64,000 nucleotides of DNA. Source: an archaeon GW2011_AR20. Its GTDB lineage: Archaea; Nanobdellota; Nanobdellia; SCGC-AAA011-G17; GW2011-AR20. Below the pieces are notes generated by a model. That model saw only the letters and a program-made list of their open reading frames with translations, was not told where the DNA came from and ran no database searches. The position numbers were made by a program, and so were the translations under genes. Position 1 is the first letter of the stretch; the number at the start of each line of letters is the position of its first letter. The DNA is taken from positions 281,933 through 345,932 of the forward strand of contig CP010426.1 in assembly GCA_000830315.1 (NCBI GenBank), given 5' to 3'. Positions 50,180-58,761 of the stretch are shown one piece after another.

Positions 50180-51646
50180 TCAATTTTTCATCATTGGAAA
50201 TAAAATAACATCCTTTATTGAATTGCTGCCTGTAAGAACCATTGTTAACCTGTCTGTGCCAATTCCGACTCCGCCTGTTGGGGGCATTCCTTGTTCTATT
50301 GCCCTAATAAAATCCTCATCCATTGGGTTGGCTTCTTCCACACCTTCTCTTAGCTCTTTAGCCTGCTCTTCTAGCAAATTTCTCTGTACAATTGGGTGAT
50401 TTAATTCAGAATAACCATTGCTTATTTCAAAACCTCCAATGAATAACTCAAACCTTTCAATTAATTCCTGGTTTTTTCTGCTCCATTTGCACAGGGGGGT
50501 TGTTTCTCTTGGATGTTCAATTATAAATACGGGCTGCATTAGCTTTGGTTCTGCAAAATGCTCAAACAATAACTGAATCATCCAGCCGCGGGTTAAATCT
50601 CCTTTATGCTCTAATTTATATTTATCTTTTAATTTAAATAATTCTTTGTCATTTAACTTATCAACATCAATGTTCCCGAATTTTTTGACTGCATCTTTCA
50701 TCGTTATAATCTTAAATGGTGTTTTAAGATTAATTTTATTTCCCATAAAAGTAATCTCGTTTTTATTGTTTATTGCTTTGTTTGCATTACTGACTATTCT
50801 TTCAGTTAATTTCATCATTTCATCGTAATCTGCATAAGCTTGATAAAATTCTATCATGCTAAATTCCGGATTATGTGTGCTGTCTATGCTTTCGTTTCTG
50901 AAATCCTTGCTTAATTCATATACCCTATCAAAACCCCCCACGATTAATCTCTTTAAATAAAGTTCATCCGAGATTCTTAAAAACGCATCTCTCTTTAAAT
51001 CATTGACATAAGTCTTGAACGGCTTGGCAGCTGCTCCACCGTAAATTGGTTGTATTACCGGGGTGTCAACTTCAATATAATCCTCCTTGTTCAAACTTTC
51101 TTTTATTGAATTTATAATTTTAAATTTTTTAATAAAAATATCTTTTACTTCTGGGTTAACAATCAAATCAACATATCTTCTTCTGTATCTTTCTTCAATA
51201 TCTTTTAAGCCATGCCATTTATCCGGCAAAGGACGTAAAGATTTTGTTAATAATTCTAGTTTCTTGACTAAAATTGTAATCTCGCCAGCCTTTGTCCTGA
51301 AAATAGTTCCTTGGACTCCGATTATGTCTCCCAAATCAAGCAAATTAAACAATTCAAATTCTTTTTTACCAATTTCTTTATCATTTATAAAAAATTGGAT
51401 TTTTCCTTTTTGATCCTGTAGATGACCGAAGGCAATCTTACCCATCGGCCTTAATGTTATAATTCTTCCGGCTAGAGTTACCTTGTTATTGCTTTTTCCC
51501 CCTTCTTTTAACTTGGAATATTCTCTTAAAATATTATCAGAGAAATTTTTAACTTCAAATTTGTAAGGGTAAGGATTAATCCCTAATTTCTCTATTTTAT
51601 GTAATTTTTCTATCCTCTGTTTTATTAATTGCTCTTCTGGTTGCAT
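50180..51646 (-). CDS. lysS: Lysyl-tRNA synthetase, class II
   Basis: A 488-residue class II enzyme charging tRNA-Lys. The N-terminal OB fold (about 40-140) holds LAGRIITLRPMGKIAFGHLQD. The catalytic core has motif 2 FRNESIDSTHNPEFSMIEFYQAY and motif 3 GGVGIGTDRLTMVLT. Many archaea use an unrelated class I enzyme instead, but class II is common in DPANN and bacteria. There is no close operon partner. Confidence 0.97.
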   Translation of the reverse strand: MQPEEQLIKQRIEKLHKIEKLGINPYPYKFEVKNFSDNILREYSKLKEGGKSNNKVTLAGRIITLRPMGKIAFGHLQDQKGKIQFFINDKEIGKKEFELFNLLDLGDIIGVQGTIFRTKAGEITILVKKLELLTKSLRPLPDKWHGLKDIEERYRRRYVDLIVNPEVKDIFIKKFKIINSIKESLNKEDYIEVDTPVIQPIYGGAAAKPFKTYVNDLKRDAFLRISDELYLKRLIVGGFDRVYELSKDFRNESIDSTHNPEFSMIEFYQAYADYDEMMKLTERIVSNANKAINNKNEITFMGNKINLKTPFKIITMKDAVKKFGNIDVDKLNDKELFKLKDKYKLEHKGDLTRGWMIQLLFEHFAEPKLMQPVFIIEHPRETTPLCKWSRKNQELIERFELFIGGFEISNGYSELNHPIVQRNLLEEQAKELREGVEEANPMDEDFIRAIEQGMPPTGGVGIGTDRLTMVLTGSNSIKDVILFPMMKN

Positions 51647-51726
51647 TTTAATATTCGCTGAATAACGATTATTTAAACCTTTTCTTTAAACTTTACATTT
51701 CTCATACTTTAGAAATATTATTTTGG

Positions 51727-51758
51727 TTTATAAAATTATTTAAAAAAAGAAAAAAAGG
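51727..51758 (-). terminator. Poly-T terminator after the small membrane protein
   Basis: On the minus strand, the stop of the 110-residue membrane protein is followed by CCTTTTTTTCTTTTTTTAAATAATTT, a long T-rich tract typical of efficient archaeal termination. Confidence 0.55.
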
Positions 51759-51759
51759 A

Positions 51760-52092
51760 TTAGTGTCTTGCTAATCCATAGACTGCCTTTAACGCAACTA
51801 TTACAGTAGCTGGAACAACCAATGCCATTATAGCATCCAAAACGCTTCCTAAAACAGAAATAGTTCCCAACACATTTCTACCAAAAGCGCTCACAATTAC
51901 CAAGGCTACAGTTGCCCATAAAAAGTTATTTGTTTCACTTCCCGTTACGTTTAATAAGCCAACAATCAAACCTAAAACCACTAAAATTCCTAGCCACAAA
52001 GAACTTAATGTTCCGAACAAGCCAACTAAAACTGCTACCACAATACCGATAATAAACGCCCAGGAACCTACTCCTCCGCCTTTTTTAGCCAT
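51760..52092 (-). CDS. Small multi-pass membrane protein, unknown
   Basis: A 110-residue, very hydrophobic protein with about four membrane segments and almost no charged loops (GSWAFIIGIVVAVLVGLFGTL...). A GGGGGTG Shine-Dalgarno site precedes the ATG and a strong poly-T terminator follows, so it is a well-delimited single gene, perhaps highly expressed. I do not recognise its family, though similar short proteins are common in DPANN genomes. Confidence 0.75.
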   Translation of the reverse strand: MAKKGGGVGSWAFIIGIVVAVLVGLFGTLSSLWLGILVVLGLIVGLLNVTGSETNNFLWATVALVIVSAFGRNVLGTISVLGSVLDAIMALVVPATVIVALKAVYGLARH

Positions 52093-52122
52093 TCATTACA
52101 CCCCCTTTAATTCTTAATTTAA

Positions 52123-53121
52123 TTATTCTTTTACCATATATAAATTTTTTGGATACAAGCTTCTTTCCATAAATACCTTATTAATCTTTACAGCCTTGCC
52201 CTTATCATTATTTGCGATTTCGCTGGAATTAATTAAAGAATTTCCAAGGCAAATTAACTCATCTTTTAATGTCATTACAGCAACAACTTCATTTTCATTA
52301 AAATTATTATATTTATTAATTCCCGGGATAGATAAATCAGCACCATGACACAATGTTGAAACAGCAGAATCATGCACCCATATTCTTGGCAGATGTTCAA
52401 CAGCTTTTTCAATTGGTAAAATTATCTTGCGAATATATTCTTCATCTTCATTTTTCTTGTACAAGGTATAGGCATCTTTCAAATCATGCAATGTTACCCA
52501 TGTTTTATCTGTAAAAGGACCTGCCTTTGTTCTGACTAATTCAGACATATGTGCATTTGTCTTTAATTTTAAGCCAAAATCATGGCAGAATTTTCTTACG
52601 TAAAATCCCGCTTCACTCCCGATTTTAAACAAAACGTCTTTTTCACTGATTTCTAAAATCTTTAAATAATATATCTCCCTGGTTCTTAACTGTCTTTTGA
52701 CAGCACTTCTTATTGGGGGAAGCTGTTTGATTTTTCCAACAAATTCTTCAGCTGTTTTGTAAATTAAATCATCCTCAATTTTTTTATGCAAATGCATCAA
52801 TCCAAAATATTCTTTTCCTGCTGTTAATAAAGTTTGGACTATCCTTGTCGCCTTTTCTAATGCAATTGGCAAGACTCCCGTAACCCCCGGATCAAGGGTT
52901 CCAGAGTGACCCGCTTTGTTTATATTAAGAATTTTTTGTACATAATCCGAAACTTGATGACTTGTAGGTCCGCTTGGCTTATTTAAGTTAATGACCCCAT
53001 AATTAATTAATTCTTCAACCTTTCTTTTATTTGGGTCTTGTCCATAAGCCCAATTTGTTTCAGATTCTTTCTTTACAAAGATTTCCCGCTTTACTTTTTC
53101 AAATGGCAATAAATCTTCCAC
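52123..53121 (-). CDS. cbf5: tRNA/rRNA pseudouridine synthase Cbf5
   Basis: The catalytic subunit of H/ACA RNPs, 332 residues. The TruB-type catalytic domain has GHSGTLDPGVTGVLPIAL (about 95-112), with the catalytic Asp. A PUA domain fills the C-terminus (about 245-325; RIWVHDSAVSTLCHGADLSIPGI). It modifies rRNA guided by H/ACA RNAs with Nop10, Gar1 and L7Ae, none of which is in the window. It is upstream of nothing obvious and follows the L31e gene by 30 nt. Confidence 0.96.
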   Translation of the reverse strand: MEDLLPFEKVKREIFVKKESETNWAYGQDPNKRKVEELINYGVINLNKPSGPTSHQVSDYVQKILNINKAGHSGTLDPGVTGVLPIALEKATRIVQTLLTAGKEYFGLMHLHKKIEDDLIYKTAEEFVGKIKQLPPIRSAVKRQLRTREIYYLKILEISEKDVLFKIGSEAGFYVRKFCHDFGLKLKTNAHMSELVRTKAGPFTDKTWVTLHDLKDAYTLYKKNEDEEYIRKIILPIEKAVEHLPRIWVHDSAVSTLCHGADLSIPGINKYNNFNENEVVAVMTLKDELICLGNSLINSSEIANNDKGKAVKINKVFMERSLYPKNLYMVKE

Positions 53122-53151
53122 AAAATTAACAATTAGTATTATTATTTAAGC

Positions 53152-53664
53152 TTATTTGCCTGTGCTTCCAATAATTCCGGAAATCTTTTGTTCCTGCGTT
53201 GGCTTTGTTTTATTAACAAATGATTTTGTTTTTCTTTCCCTTTTCTCTAATTTTGTATGCTCTAGAACTTCTTTCTTTTCTTTTTCCTGCTCTTCAACCT
53301 TCGCTTCTGCTTTTGTTTCCTCAACTTTAATTTCTTCTTTCTTGGCGGTTTTTTTCTTCTCTATTTTTTCTTCTTTGAGAGCTATAGGGGCATTAATTAA
53401 ATCTACCCTTACGATTTCTAGTTCTCTGTCTTTAACCTTAACTTTGTCTTTTACTGCCCTGACCTTAATTTTCCCTGGAGGATTATTTCTTCCGTGTTTA
53501 AAAATCTCTAAATTTAAATAACTCCCAATTTTGACTTCCTCAGCTTTCATATGCCTCATTAAAAAATTTCTAATGGCAGAAATGGCTCTTTTACTTCGTT
53601 TATATCTCGGCGCTTTCAAAAATTCTCTTCTTAAGGGTATTGTATAGATTTTTTCTTCTGCCAT
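53152..53664 (-). CDS. rpl31e: Ribosomal protein eL31 with charged extension
   Basis: A 170-residue protein. Residues 1-92 are a normal L31e (YTIPLRREFLKAPRYKRSKRAISAIRNFLMRHMKAEEVKIG). The remaining 78 are a Lys/Glu-rich tail, about doubling the usual length. The tail is similar in character to that of L32e and is probably disordered. It is 2 nt after L39e. Confidence 0.93.
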   Translation of the reverse strand: MAEEKIYTIPLRREFLKAPRYKRSKRAISAIRNFLMRHMKAEEVKIGSYLNLEIFKHGRNNPPGKIKVRAVKDKVKVKDRELEIVRVDLINAPIALKEEKIEKKKTAKKEEIKVEETKAEAKVEEQEKEKKEVLEHTKLEKRERKTKSFVNKTKPTQEQKISGIIGSTGK

Positions 53665-53666
53665 TT

Positions 53667-53840
53667 TTATGCCTTTGTCCTGGTCTTTCTCCAGTTTCTC
53701 TTTACGCGAGTATGCCTTCCTGGATGCACTCTTCTCGTTTTTCCATAAATTTTAGGAACTGTCCAAAAAGGAGCCCATCTACTCTGCTTAATTCTTTTTG
53801 CTAATCTTAATTTTTTTCCAAGTCTTTTATTTCGCGTCAT
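53667..53840 (-). CDS. rpl39e: Ribosomal protein eL39
   Basis: A 57-residue, very basic tunnel protein (MTRNKRLGKKLRLAKRIKQS, then RWAPFWTVPKIY). It is slightly longer than the usual 51 residues. The Trp- and Arg-rich pattern is diagnostic. Its ATG (53840) overlaps the PDCD5 stop by 4 nt, and L31e starts 2 nt after its stop, so all three are cotranscribed with S19e. Confidence 0.93.
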   Translation of the reverse strand: MTRNKRLGKKLRLAKRIKQSRWAPFWTVPKIYGKTRRVHPGRHTRVKRNWRKTRTKA

Positions 53841-54100
53841 TTTATAATCCTGAAATCTTTCTTATTATCTATTTGGGATAATAAAAATTTGAATTTTTCA
53901 TCATCCAATTTTTCTGCTATTTGGTTGCTGTTTATTAATTGTACGATTAATGTTGTTATTTTAATTGCTTTATCTGGAAATGCTGTTTTTAGATTTCCAT
54001 ACCTTTGTAATGCATCTTTGCCAAGGTATTGTTTTGCTATGTTCTCTATTTCCTGTATCTGCTTTTGTAACTCTAAATCCCTATTTGAATCCTGGTTCAT
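53837..54100 (-). CDS. PDCD5-family DNA-binding protein
   Basis: An 87-residue homologue of eukaryotic PDCD5/TFAR19. It has the helical pattern QIQEIENIAKQYLGKDALQRYGNLKTAFPDKAIKIT...LLSQIDNKKDFRIIK. Archaeal members bind DNA and are usually near 110 residues, so the N-terminal helix is short here. Position between S19e and L39e is conserved in archaea. Confidence 0.9.
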   Translation of the reverse strand: MNQDSNRDLELQKQIQEIENIAKQYLGKDALQRYGNLKTAFPDKAIKITTLIVQLINSNQIAEKLDDEKFKFLLSQIDNKKDFRIIK

Positions 54101-54513
54101 TTTATTTGTTTTGCTAATTTATCCAAAAAGCTTTTTCCTTTGCCTGTAATAACCTTTCCTTTATGAATTCCTTTCTCAACTTTTTTAATAAACTGTAATT
54201 TCTCTAACTCTTGCAAGCATGTTCTTATGACCTTTCCAGACCCCCTATAAACACGTTCTCCAGTCACTCCAACATTCTTGCGATTTCCATATCTTATCCT
54301 TAATTTATTTACACCTATGGGTCCGTATAAATAAACACTTCTTAATATGGCAGCTAATCTTTTGTAGTACCAGTCTCTTTCGATAGGCGGACGTTCTCTT
54401 CCCGCACCAGTTTTGACATATTTTGCCCATGAAGGAACTTTAGCTAATTTCTTTAGCTCTTCTGAGCTCTTATTTATTATTTCATTAGCTTTAACGTCAT
54501 AAACTGTTGCCAT
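54097..54513 (-). CDS. rps19e: Ribosomal protein eS19
   Basis: A 138-residue archaeal/eukaryal 40S-type protein. It shows VPSWAKYVKTGAGRERPPIERDWYYKRLAAILRSVYLYGPIGVNKLRIRYG (residues about 26-76) and a C-terminal winged helix. It is first in the S19e-PDCD5-L39e-L31e operon and overlaps PDCD5 by 4 nt. Confidence 0.97.
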   Translation of the reverse strand: MATVYDVKANEIINKSSEELKKLAKVPSWAKYVKTGAGRERPPIERDWYYKRLAAILRSVYLYGPIGVNKLRIRYGNRKNVGVTGERVYRGSGKVIRTCLQELEKLQFIKKVEKGIHKGKVITGKGKSFLDKLAKQIK

Positions 54514-54578
54514 AAACTAGCTTATAAATGAACGATTTAAAAAGCTTTCCATAACAAAATTTATATAGTAATCAATTA

Positions 54579-54929
54579 TTGATAAATTTTGATAAATTGG
54601 TAGAAAATTTAACCCAAAACGCATTAATATATGCTTTAATTGGAACTACTTTTAGAGTATATGCATGGACTGTTTTTTGTATTCTATTATTTTTATTATT
54701 TAGAACATTTGAAATTGGTTTTAAAAGAAATAATATTAGCTTAAAGGCTCACTATTTATACCTGGTTTGTATTCCTCTAGCATTGACTAATGCAGCTTTA
54801 TACACTCTTAATCTTGAAGCTCCGAGAGGAGTACTGCCCATCGATATTACCATATTTATTTTGGGATTATTAATGTTAATTGCATCTCTATTAATATATT
54901 CTTATCTTAAAGGAAGGAGTAAACTATAA
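54579..54929 (+). CDS. Membrane protein, unknown (pair 1)
   Basis: A 116-residue protein with three membrane segments (about 14-42, 57-79 and 87-110). The start is a TTG at 54579, or possibly the TTG at 54597. A box A (TTTATATAG, about 54560) makes either plausible. No family recognised. Its stop overlaps the next ATG by 1 nt, so the two membrane proteins are coupled. Confidence 0.65.
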   Translation: MINFDKLVENLTQNALIYALIGTTFRVYAWTVFCILLFLLFRTFEIGFKRNNISLKAHYLYLVCIPLALTNAALYTLNLEAPRGVLPIDITIFILGLLMLIASLLIYSYLKGRSKL

Positions 54930-55267
54930 TGCCAGATCTTGTTGGAATAACATTATGGTGCATCGGTATTTTATTTATTATCATCTCTATTTATATGTTA
55001 AACTTATTAAAATTAGATTATAAAGACAGGAAAGATAGCCCATATATTTATCTTGCTATTTTTTTCCTATTCATCTTTATTCTAGCCAGAATACTTTTAA
55101 GATTGTACTCAAATAATCTCGCTATCATTGGATTGCCCCAGGATATTTTAACTGAAAAATTATTATTTGCCCGAATATTTTTACAGATCCCATTTATATT
55201 TGCCGCAACGATATTTTTAATATTGTCTTATGCTTATTTCATGGAATTAAAATATAAACTTAAGTAA
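54929..55267 (+). CDS. Membrane protein, unknown (pair 2)
   Basis: A 112-residue protein with about three membrane segments. A GGAAGGAG Shine-Dalgarno site (54912-54919) precedes the ATG. It is similar in size and topology to its upstream neighbour, and the two may form one complex. Its end overlaps the convergent surface-protein gene by 8 nt. Confidence 0.7.
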   Translation: MPDLVGITLWCIGILFIIISIYMLNLLKLDYKDRKDSPYIYLAIFFLFIFILARILLRLYSNNLAIIGLPQDILTEKLLFARIFLQIPFIFAATIFLILSYAYFMELKYKLK

Positions 55268-57164
55268 TTCCTCTCAGTATTTTCTCTATTTTATCTTTTG
55301 CCCCGAAATATTCCGTTTCATTTATTAATCCGAGTTCATAATCTTGTCTTAAAACTTTCAATTTGGTTTCTAAAGTTCTTTTATGCAACCCGTGTGGATC
55401 TTCCTTTTCAACATCCTTCAAGAATTTTTTAACATCAAACTTTTCTGTTTTTTTAGCAATCCTTTCTAAAATTACCGGCCCTTCTCTTTCTGGCAATCTC
55501 TTTTTTTTGTAATGGTGTCTTAAATATTCAAGCAATATTAATATTATAATTATTGAGCTAAATCCCGGGATTATATAAATCCACAACGTAGATAATGCCA
55601 AAAATCCTGTTGGTCTTGCAATGACCTCAAATATTTCTGTAGCAGTTCCGACTTCATTATTAAACCTTACATTCGCGTAAAGAACATACCTCCCCTCGTC
55701 CAAATACCTTGGAATTAAAAGACTTTCTGTGAAGCTTGCCTGAGTCTGGACAGCCAATCGCGTATCCTCGCTTATAATTACTGTTCCATCTAAGCTTTTT
55801 ACCCCGACTTCTACCTGCGTATCTACTCTGCCAAGATCCTCCCCGAGATTGAATATGGTTATTTCAGCTGTTAAATCACCCCCTCTAATCACAGCTTTAT
55901 TTTGCAGTCTAATATCAACATCAAAAATCTTTTCAGCTGATTCAACCTCAACGATGGTTGTGATTATTTTTTGGGTTATTGGAGATTTGACTACAATTTT
56001 TCCAGGATAAATTCCTGGCTCATAATCTTGGGCTACATTAAATATTAACTGTACGGCTTGTTTTTCTCTTGGTTTTAAAGTTAGAGCATATTTACTAACG
56101 CCCCCGGGGAATATTAGAAGGTCCTGAATATCTTCTAAATCAATCTGCAAGTTTAATGTCGATGTTCCGGTATTTTCAATTTCAATTATCTCACGCTTGG
56201 TTTCTCCTTGTAATAATGAAACTTTGATCAAGTCCCTATTTACCATAAAATCACTTAAAGTAGACCCTCCTCCGCCCCCGTCTCCACCTCCGCCACCGGC
56301 TCCACCGCCAGTTCCGCTATCTCCGCTGGAGGGAGTTTCTTCAGAAGAATAAACTGTAAACCCAGTTACATTGAACACAAATATATTATTGCTGAAATTG
56401 ATTTCTGTACATATTGAACTAGGACATAAAGAACCGTCTCTTAATGGCCTTGGATTTGTAAATGTTAGATCATACAAATAAATCAAAGCATTTTTGTTAA
56501 ACTCTGAGATATTTTCACTTTGTATTTCTACCCTGTTAGATGATATATTAATGAAATTATTTATATTCAATTCCCTGCTTATGTTAATTGCGTTATTGAA
56601 AGATAACCTGGCGTAAGTTGGGTTTTCTATAATTGCATTTTGTATGTTTGCCTGCTGAGTTTTATTTAATAAATTAAAATTCGTCGTTCCGCCAGAGAAT
56701 TCTGTAAATGTAACATTCCAAGGAGCACTTATATTAACACTAAAGGTCACAGAACTTGAGTTTAATTGCCCAACGGTATCATTTGCGTATAGTGTTAATG
56801 TGTGCGTGTTTGTTAAGTTAACTGAAAATGTCGTGTTTGCTGTTATTGTTGTGTTTGTCCCATTATCAATATTATAATAAATTATATCCAAATTATCATC
56901 TATAACCGTAAAATTTAATTCTATAGAGTTATTGTAATTATATCTTTTATTTAAAGGAGAAGCAATAAAGATTTTCGGGGGACTTGCATCTACGGTAAGG
57001 GATAAACCAAGCACAACAGATGTGGCCTTGGTTTGTATTTTTAAAATTGTTTTTGCAGTTATCTCGTTTATATTATTGATGGCTTCTTTATCCTGAAATA
57101 ATTGAATAATAAAAAAAGAACTAGTTAATATTAATAATAGAATTAATATATTTGCATATTTCAT
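55260..57164 (-). CDS. Large surface protein with NEW3/CARDB-like domains
   Basis: A 634-residue protein: an N-terminal signal or anchor, Asn/Thr-rich Ig-like domains (about 40-280), and a Gly/Ser linker (GDSGTGGGAGGGGGDGGGGG, near 285). Two NEW3/CARDB-like adhesive domains follow (about 305-520). One membrane segment (about 533-555) leads to a cytoplasmic coiled tail. Many Asn-x-Thr sites could be glycosylated. It overlaps the upstream gene by ATGA and belongs to a cluster running to the window end. Confidence 0.8.
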   Translation of the reverse strand: MKYANILILLLILTSSFFIIQLFQDKEAINNINEITAKTILKIQTKATSVVLGLSLTVDASPPKIFIASPLNKRYNYNNSIELNFTVIDDNLDIIYYNIDNGTNTTITANTTFSVNLTNTHTLTLYANDTVGQLNSSSVTFSVNISAPWNVTFTEFSGGTTNFNLLNKTQQANIQNAIIENPTYARLSFNNAINISRELNINNFINISSNRVEIQSENISEFNKNALIYLYDLTFTNPRPLRDGSLCPSSICTEINFSNNIFVFNVTGFTVYSSEETPSSGDSGTGGGAGGGGGDGGGGGSTLSDFMVNRDLIKVSLLQGETKREIIEIENTGTSTLNLQIDLEDIQDLLIFPGGVSKYALTLKPREKQAVQLIFNVAQDYEPGIYPGKIVVKSPITQKIITTIVEVESAEKIFDVDIRLQNKAVIRGGDLTAEITIFNLGEDLGRVDTQVEVGVKSLDGTVIISEDTRLAVQTQASFTESLLIPRYLDEGRYVLYANVRFNNEVGTATEIFEVIARPTGFLALSTLWIYIIPGFSSIIIILILLEYLRHHYKKKRLPEREGPVILERIAKKTEKFDVKKFLKDVEKEDPHGLHKRTLETKLKVLRQDYELGLINETEYFGAKDKIEKILRGIT

Positions 57165-57721
57165 ACATTTTTATTTTCCTTCTTTTTGTGGAAATATTTA
57201 ATTATTAACACTAAAATTATCAATGCTATAACCAAAACTAAAAATCCTAAGGTTTGGGTTGATAATGCTCCTCCTACTGCTGTTCCACTAGGGGCTTGTT
57301 CTTTCTTTACAATTACTTTAAATCCCTTGCTTACAGCACCACCTATGCCAACACCCCCTGTGTTTTCTACAACTGTTTTGAATGCCACACCAACCTGCCA
57401 CTCCTGCCCCGATTTAGCGTCTTCTGGAATATTAATTTTTATTTTTACAGGAGTATTGCTGTTTCCAATAGGAATGTTGTAAGTTGTACTTTCATCCATT
57501 AAGCTAGCAATCTCACTTCCGCTATTCAGTTCCGCAATTACGGTTATATCTTGATCACCGACCATATTTTGTAAAACCATTTCAAATTCTTTACTTTCTC
57601 CAGGGTTTAGGTATAGAGGATTTTCATCCCAATAAGGAGAGCTAACACCAAAAGAATCTACACTATAACTTAATATAACCAATAAAAAAATACTCCAAAC
57701 TAATATCTTTATGTTTACCAT
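57161..57721 (-). CDS. Surface protein, single membrane anchor
   Basis: About 186 residues from the second ATG (57721, MVNIKILV), which I prefer because the longer frame overlaps the upstream gene. A signal peptide, a beta-rich domain of about 110 residues (DENPLYLNPGESKEFEMVLQNM) and a C-terminal membrane helix with a basic end are visible. It resembles the secreted half of archaeal membrane-anchored sensors. No specific family recognised. Confidence 0.7.
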   Translation of the reverse strand: MVNIKILVWSIFLLVILSYSVDSFGVSSPYWDENPLYLNPGESKEFEMVLQNMVGDQDITVIAELNSGSEIASLMDESTTYNIPIGNSNTPVKIKINIPEDAKSGQEWQVGVAFKTVVENTGGVGIGGAVSKGFKVIVKKEQAPSGTAVGGALSTQTLGFLVLVIALIILVLIIKYFHKKKENKNV

Positions 57722-58722
57722 ATTATTATACTCCATGATGCTGATTTAGTTGTTGAATAATTTTGTGCAGTTAAATCATCGGGAACATCTAGGAAACAAA
57801 GCTGTAATATGTCTTGTGCCCCTGTAGCCTGCGCAAGCATAAAACTTCCATTTATTCCAGCACTGAAATTATTATAAGGAGATAATGCAGATGTATGATT
57901 AATTAGTTTTGTTACATTTGCTGTTCTTGAAACATCACAAAAAGCAGGTTGTGTTCCTAAGCCGTCTGTTGTTCCAATTGAGATATTATTGGTTGGAATG
58001 GCTGTGTTGCTGTTACTTTCTCCGACTAAAGCTATAGCCGTGAAATTAATATATTCTCCACTAAACTCTCTTCCCGATATGTCATCATTACCTGTATTAT
58101 TAATTGTTAAATTAGCCCTTGCTGATACATTAACATCACTTAACCCGATTGTTGGGAATGAAATTGTGCTGGGATAAATTACCAAGGCAGTTAATTCATT
58201 TATTGTAAACGTCTGGGTTATATTTTGTGCAAAAGCGGCAGCGCTATCATTTATTCTTACACTTATATTCCATGCTCCAGCACCGTCATAATATACAAAA
58301 CTTATATTGCATGTAAAATTTTTAAAATTTGATCCTCTTTCTTGAGCTACGCAACCACCAAGGGTATTATCTATAAACGTATCATTATACCTTGCTGTTT
58401 CTCCTGTTCTTGAAATATTCGCAACAGCGGAATCATTTAAAATGTTATTATCACCATCCGCGTCTGTTACAACAAAGCTAAAAAACACCGAGTTATTCCC
58501 GCTTTCAACAGCGCTAAATGGTGAATTATAAACAGTAACATTTCCAATTACTGGAATAGAATTTGTTTGGACAGACACGCCAAGTGTTTGGGGGCTGCTA
58601 CCAAAACCTGTAATTTTATTAAAAATATCTGAAAAATCAGCAGATGCTAATCTTGGAGATAAGAAAAACGTAAATAAAACTATAATCGTTAATACAAGTA
58701 AGGTTGTCTCTTTTTTTGGCAT
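57715..58722 (-). CDS. Surface protein with repeated Ig-like domain
   Basis: About 335 residues from the ATG at 58722 (MPKKETTLLV). A signal peptide (ending LASA, about 28) precedes a domain of about 300 residues (NSIPVIGNVTVYNSPFS...SWSIIIW). This domain is duplicated in the C-terminal part of the 1666-residue protein upstream, with clear DNA similarity. It ends at the domain boundary without a membrane anchor, so it may be secreted or retained by partners. Confidence 0.78.
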   Translation of the reverse strand: MPKKETTLLVLTIIVLFTFFLSPRLASADFSDIFNKITGFGSSPQTLGVSVQTNSIPVIGNVTVYNSPFSAVESGNNSVFFSFVVTDADGDNNILNDSAVANISRTGETARYNDTFIDNTLGGCVAQERGSNFKNFTCNISFVYYDGAGAWNISVRINDSAAAFAQNITQTFTINELTALVIYPSTISFPTIGLSDVNVSARANLTINNTGNDDISGREFSGEYINFTAIALVGESNSNTAIPTNNISIGTTDGLGTQPAFCDVSRTANVTKLINHTSALSPYNNFSAGINGSFMLAQATGAQDILQLCFLDVPDDLTAQNYSTTKSASWSIIIW

Positions 58723-58761
58723 TTTTATCATCTTATGATTATTATATGGCCATTAACTTAT